From positions 1 through 45,506 of the forward strand of contig JAUYSB010000115.1 in the NCBI GenBank assembly GCA_030696525.1: a stretch of DNA of 45,506 bases. The letters run 5' to 3'. The position numbers and the translations under genes are program-made. The notes beneath the pieces were generated by a model. The model had not been told where the DNA came from. It did no database searches and saw only the letters and a list, made by a program, of their open reading frames with translations. Of this stretch, positions 41,551-45,506 are shown piece after piece. Position 1 is the stretch's first letter; the number at the start of each line of letters is the position of its first letter. This stretch comes from Hydrogenophaga sp. Lineage in GTDB: Bacteria; Pseudomonadota; Gammaproteobacteria; Burkholderiales; Burkholderiaceae_C.

Positions 41551-44466
41551 ATGAAAACCTTGGTGATTGCCGAGAAGCCGTCGGTGGCGCAGGACATCGT
41601 TCGCGCGCTGACGCCCAGCGCGGGCAAGTTCGAGAAACACGAGGACCACTTCGAGAACGACCTGTACGTGGTCAGCTCCGCCGTGGGCCACCTGGTGGAG
41701 ATCGCCGCGCCGGAGGCCTACGACGTCAAACGCGGCAAGTGGAGCTTTGCCCACCTGCCGGTGATCCCGCCGCACTTTGATCTGAAGCCCATCGACAAGA
41801 CCAAGTCGCGTTTGAACGCGGTGGTCAAGCTGGCCAAACGCAAGGACGTGGGCGCGCTGGTGAACGCCTGCGACGCGGGCCGCGAGGGCGAGCTGATCTT
41901 CCGTCTGATCGAGCAGTACGCGGGCGGTGCCAAACCGCTGGGCAAACCCGTGACACGCCTGTGGCTGCAGAGCATGACGCCGGCCGCCAACCGCGACGGA
42001 TTTGCCTCGCTGCGCAGCGATGCGCAGATGCGTCCGCTGGCCGACGCGGCGCGCAGCCGCTCCGAGGCCGACTGGCTGGTGGGCATCAACGGCACGCGCG
42101 CACTGACCGCGTTCAACTCGCGCGACGGCGGTTTCTTCCTCACCACCGTGGGCCGGGTGCAGACGCCCACGCTGGCGGTGGTGGTGGAGCGCGAAGAAAA
42201 GATCCGCGCCCACCGCGCCCGCGACTACTGGGAAATCCACGCGGCATTCGCCGCCCAGACCGGCGAGTACCCGGCCAAGTGGTTTGACGCCGACTGGAAA
42301 AAGCCCACCGGCGATCTGGCCGACCCTGAAAGCCGGGCCGACCGCCTGTGGGACGAACGCAGCGCGCAGGCCATCGTCGATGCCGTGCGTGGCCAGCCCG
42401 CCACCGTCACCGAAGAAAGCAAGCCCACCACGCAGGCCAGCGGCCTGTTGTACGACCTGACCAGCCTGCAGCGCGAGGCCAACGGCCGTTTCGGCTTTTC
42501 GGCCAAGACCACGCTGCAGCTGGCGCAAAGCCTGTACGAACGCCACAAGGCCCTGACCTACCCGCGTACCGATTCGCGTGCGCTGCCCGAGGACTATTTG
42601 CCCACGGTCAAGCAGACCTTCGAGATGCTGGCCGACAGCGGCATGCGCCACCTGGCGCCGCACGCGCTGACCGCGCTCAACAACGGCTACATCAAGCCCA
42701 CCAAGCGGGTGTTCGACAACGCCAAGGTCAGCGACCACTTTGCCATCATCCCCACGTTGCAGGCGCCCAGCGGCCTGAGCGAGGCCGAGCAGAAGCTGTA
42801 CGACCTGGTGGTGCGGCGCTTCATCTCGGTGTTTTTCCCGAGTGCCGAATTCCAGGTGACGACCCGCATCACCACGGTGCAAGCCACTGCCGCGGCACAC
42901 CGCTTCAAGACCGAAGGCAAGGTGCTGGTCAAACCGGGCTGGATGGCCGTGTACGGCAAAGAAGCGGCCGACGAGGTGGAAGGCGCCAAGGACGGCGAGA
43001 AGGGCCAGAACCTGATCGCCGTGGCGGCCGGCGAGGTGGTGCGCAACACGGCGGTGGAGGCCAAGGGCCTCAAGACCAAGCCGCCGGCACGCTACAACGA
43101 AGCCACGCTGCTGGGCGCCATGGAAGGCGCCGGCAAGATGATCGACGACGACGAGTTGCGCGAGGCCATGCAGGAGAAGGGCCTGGGCACGCCTGCCACG
43201 CGCGCGGCCATCATCGAAGGCCTGCTCAACGAAAAATACATGCTGCGCGATGGCCGCGACCTGGTGCCCACCGCCAAGGCCTTCCAGCTCATGACGCTGC
43301 TGCGTGGCCTGGGCGTGGAGGAACTCTCGCGCCCCGAGCTGACCGGCGAGTGGGAGTACAAGCTCTCGCAGATGGAACACGGCAAGCTCAGCCGTGAGGC
43401 CTTCATGCTGGAGATCGCGGCCATGACGGAGCACATCGTCAAGAAGGCCAAGGAATACGACCGCGACACCGTGCCCGGCGACTACGCCACGCTGTCATCG
43501 CCCTGCCCCAACTGCGGCGGCGTGGTGAAGGAAAACTACCGCCGCTACACCTGCACCGGCGCCGATGGCAGGTCCGACGGTTGTGGTTTTTCCTTTGGCA
43601 AATCGCCCGGTGGCCGCACCTTCGAGGTGGCCGAGGCCGACGCCTTTTTGCGTGACAAACAGATCGGCCCGCTGGAAGGTTTCCGCTCCAAGGCCGGCTG
43701 GCCTTTCACCGCCGAGATGAAGCTGGTCTTCAGCGAAGACGACAAAAACTGGAAGCTGGAGTTCGACTTCGGCGACGACAAGAATGCCGAAGAAACCGGC
43801 GAACTGGTGGACTTCGGCGACCAGCCTTCGCTGGGCAAATGCCCCAAGTGTGGCGCGCCGGTGCGTGAGCACGGCAGCAACTACGTCTGCGAAAAAGCCG
43901 TGCCCACCGCGGCCCAGCCCACGCCCAGCTGCGACTTCAAGAGCGGCAAGATCATCCTGCAGCAGCCGGTGGACGCCGAACAGATCACCAAGCTGCTGGC
44001 CACCGGCAAGACCGACTTGCTCGACAAGTTCGTCTCCAACCGAACGCGCCGCAGCTTCAAGGCCTTTTTGAGCTGGAGTGCCGAAGAGGGCAAGGTCTTG
44101 TTCGAGTTCGAGCCGCGTGCTTCCAAGTTCCCGCCGCGCAAGACAGCGGGTGCGCCGACCAAGGCCGCACCGGCCAAGAAGGCGCCAGCGAAGAAGGCCG
44201 CCACAGCCAAAAAAGCGGCACCGCGCAAAACCGCCAGCACCGGCGGCGCCACACCCAGCGTCGAGCTGGCGGCGGTGATCGGTGCCGAACCGGTGGCGCG
44301 CCCGCAGGTGGTGAAAAAGCTGTGGGACTACATCAAGGCCAATGGCCTGCAGGACGCGACCAACAAACGCGCCATCAACGCCGATGCCAAGTTGTTGGCG
44401 GTGTTCGGCAAGCCGCAGGTGACGATGTTCGAGCTGGCTGGCATCGTCGGCAAACACCTCAGTTGA
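41551..44466 (+). CDS. topB: DNA topoisomerase III fused to a SWIB domain
   Basis: This is a 971-residue type IA topoisomerase that relaxes or decatenates DNA through a single-strand break. The Toprim domain begins MKTLVIAEKPSVAQDIVRAL and has CDAGREGE (Asp108, Glu112, Glu114). The catalytic tyrosine is Tyr337 in LTYPRTDSR. Zinc-type cysteine motifs follow (CPNCGG, CPKCGAP). E. coli TopB is about 650 residues, so this protein has a large C-terminal part: topoisomerase C repeats (SFGKSPGGRTFEV, SCDFKSGKIIL), a Lys/Ala-rich histone H1-like linker (about 855-900) and a SWIB/MDM2-like domain at 902-971 (QVVKKLWDYIKANGL, VTMFELAGIVGKHL). The ATG at 41551 is chosen because upstream codons lie in the alternating tract. 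It converges on the kinase gene with a 6-base gap. Confidence 0.96.
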   Translation: MKTLVIAEKPSVAQDIVRALTPSAGKFEKHEDHFENDLYVVSSAVGHLVEIAAPEAYDVKRGKWSFAHLPVIPPHFDLKPIDKTKSRLNAVVKLAKRKDVGALVNACDAGREGELIFRLIEQYAGGAKPLGKPVTRLWLQSMTPAANRDGFASLRSDAQMRPLADAARSRSEADWLVGINGTRALTAFNSRDGGFFLTTVGRVQTPTLAVVVEREEKIRAHRARDYWEIHAAFAAQTGEYPAKWFDADWKKPTGDLADPESRADRLWDERSAQAIVDAVRGQPATVTEESKPTTQASGLLYDLTSLQREANGRFGFSAKTTLQLAQSLYERHKALTYPRTDSRALPEDYLPTVKQTFEMLADSGMRHLAPHALTALNNGYIKPTKRVFDNAKVSDHFAIIPTLQAPSGLSEAEQKLYDLVVRRFISVFFPSAEFQVTTRITTVQATAAAHRFKTEGKVLVKPGWMAVYGKEAADEVEGAKDGEKGQNLIAVAAGEVVRNTAVEAKGLKTKPPARYNEATLLGAMEGAGKMIDDDELREAMQEKGLGTPATRAAIIEGLLNEKYMLRDGRDLVPTAKAFQLMTLLRGLGVEELSRPELTGEWEYKLSQMEHGKLSREAFMLEIAAMTEHIVKKAKEYDRDTVPGDYATLSSPCPNCGGVVKENYRRYTCTGADGRSDGCGFSFGKSPGGRTFEVAEADAFLRDKQIGPLEGFRSKAGWPFTAEMKLVFSEDDKNWKLEFDFGDDKNAEETGELVDFGDQPSLGKCPKCGAPVREHGSNYVCEKAVPTAAQPTPSCDFKSGKIILQQPVDAEQITKLLATGKTDLLDKFVSNRTRRSFKAFLSWSAEEGKVLFEFEPRASKFPPRKTAGAPTKAAPAKKAPAKKAATAKKAAPRKTASTGGATPSVELAAVIGAEPVARPQVVKKLWDYIKANGLQDATNKRAINADAKLLAVFGKPQVTMFELAGIVGKHLS

Positions 44467-44472
44467 GCGCGC

Positions 44473-45506
44473 TCATTCTTCGCTGCCCGCCTGGGCGGCG
44501 GTGAAGCGCAGCGACACCCGCAGCCCTTTGAGGGTGCGGTGCGGGAAGCTGTCTTCCATGCTCAGCATGGCACCGTGCTGCTGCGCGATCTCGTGCACGA
44601 TGGCCAGGCCCAGGCCTGAGCCTTCGACGTTGGTGCCCAGGGCGCGGTAGAAGGGCTGGACCACGAACTCACGTTCGTTTTCGGGCACGCCGGGGCCGTT
44701 GTCTTCCACCTGCACCACCAGCACGCCGCTGAAGCGGTCGATCAGCACGCGCGCGGTGACCACGCCGCCCGACTGCGTGTAGTTGAGCGCGTTGTCCACC
44801 AGGTTGCGCACCAGCTCCTGCAAGAGCGTGGGGTTGCCCTGGATGATGCATTCCTCGGGCACGCTGTCGGGTCCTTCGTAGCCGAGGTCGATCTGTTTGT
44901 CCAGGGCGCGCGGCACCGAGTCCTGCACCACGCTGGTCACCAGCCGCGCCAGGTCCACCGGCGCGGTGGGCAGGGTGCGGCCGGTGGTTTCGGCGCGCGC
45001 CAGCGCCAGCAGCTGGTTGACGGTGTGGGTGGCACGCATGCTGGCGCCCGAGATCTGCTGCAGCGAACTGCGCACACCGGCCGGGTCGGTTTCGCGCAGG
45101 GCCAGGTCGGCCTGCATGCGCAGGCCCGCCAGCGGGGTCTTGAGCTGGTGCGCGGCATCGGCCAGGAAGCGGCGCTGGGTGGTCAGCGAGGCTTTCAGGC
45201 GCGTCAGCAGGTCGTTGATGGAGGTCACCAGCGGCGCCACCTCCTGTGGCACGAACGACACCTCGATGGGGCTCAGATCGTCGGGCTTGCGCGCGCGGAT
45301 GCGGCGCTCCAGCTCGTTGAGCGGGCGTATGCCGCGCACCAGCGCCAGCCACACCAGCAGCACCGCCAGCGGCAGGATGACGAACTGCGGCACCATCACG
45401 CCCTTGACGATTTCGGCCGCTAGCGTGGAGCGCTTGCCGCGCGTCTCGGCCACCTGCATCAGCACCAGGTGGTCGGCGTCGTAGCGCGGGAGCCAGGTGT
45501 AGGCCA
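44473..45506 (-). CDS. Sensor histidine kinase, 5'-truncated (TctE/QseC-like)
   Basis: This is the C-terminal ~344 residues of a two-component sensor kinase; the start lies beyond the window. A membrane helix (VPQFVILPLAVLLVWLALV) follows a periplasmic end (ending ADHLVLMQVAETRGKRST), matching the 2CSK_N type of sensor seen in TctE-like kinases. A HAMP-like stretch and the dimerisation helix with phospho-accepting His (AAHQLKTPLAGLRMQ) follow. The ATPase domain has N-box NLVDNALNYT, DNGPGVP, and GSGLGLAIVHEIAQQHG. The response regulator gene is probably just upstream, outside the window. No link with the secretion genes is visible. Confidence 0.92.
   Translation of the reverse strand, partial: AYTWLPRYDADHLVLMQVAETRGKRSTLAAEIVKGVMVPQFVILPLAVLLVWLALVRGIRPLNELERRIRARKPDDLSPIEVSFVPQEVAPLVTSINDLLTRLKASLTTQRRFLADAAHQLKTPLAGLRMQADLALRETDPAGVRSSLQQISGASMRATHTVNQLLALARAETTGRTLPTAPVDLARLVTSVVQDSVPRALDKQIDLGYEGPDSVPEECIIQGNPTLLQELVRNLVDNALNYTQSGGVVTARVLIDRFSGVLVVQVEDNGPGVPENEREFVVQPFYRALGTNVEGSGLGLAIVHEIAQQHGAMLSMEDSFPHRTLKGLRVSLRFTAAQAGSEE

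Noticed and set aside
44465-44474. GAGCGCGCTC palindrome between topB and the kinase gene as a terminator
   Set aside because: A 10-base self-complementary sequence with no loop or U-run cannot form a terminator hairpin.

Overview
The window is high-GC, gene-dense DNA from a betaproteobacterium. Protein styles and an intergenic repeat typical of the family point to Burkholderiales, probably Comamonadaceae (Acidovorax/Hydrogenophaga/Variovorax-like). This placement is an inference from recognised family features, since no database search was possible. No RNA gene, CRISPR array, transposase or phage integrase was seen.

Layout. (1) 3-862: the 3' end of a glycolytic GAPDH gene and a terminator. 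(2) 879-4153, minus: an outer-membrane beta-barrel protein and a lipoprotein built from seven cysteine-paired repeats, lying just after the end of the type VI secretion operon. (3) 4222-22753, minus: one long type VI secretion (T6SS) operon, read in the order tssJ-tssK-tssL-tssM-tagF-ppkA-mltA-like-divergent hcp-tagJ-tssE-tssF-tssG-tssH. (4) 22754-23137: the divergent control region. (5) 23138-39481, plus: tssA-tssB-tssC-hcp-vgrG, then a spike-loading module (DUF2169/pentapeptide fusion, pentapeptide protein, DUF3540, DUF4150 PAAR-like), then tagH(fha)-pppA and a secreted TPR/CHAT protease. (6) 39488-41452, minus: a SPOR protein, biotin ligase and a SET-domain methyltransferase. (7) 41551-44466, plus: DNA topoisomerase III fused to a C-terminal SWIB domain. 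(8) 44473-end, minus: a partial sensor histidine kinase.

All thirteen T6SS core components are present. TssJLM form the membrane complex, TssAEFGK the assembly cap and baseplate, TssB/TssC the sheath, Hcp the tube, VgrG and the DUF4150 protein the spike, and TssH (ClpV) recycles the sheath with TagJ as a likely partner. PpkA, the FHA protein, PppA and TagF form a complete post-translational switch (threonine phosphorylation pathway), without the TagQRST membrane sensors. An MltA-type murein hydrolase inside the operon could open the wall for the machine. No obvious toxin or immunity gene is present. Cargo candidates are the VgrG C-terminal extension, the pentapeptide proteins and the CHAT protease.

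The most unusual observations are: the periplasm-directed TPR-CHAT protease coupled to the T6SS phosphatase; the SET methyltransferase divergent from a TopB-SWIB fusion across a strongly Z-DNA-prone spacer; a second, divergent Hcp; MltA inside the T6SS operon; hairpins on both sides of hcp; and an AT-rich palindromic promoter-like spacer before tssB.
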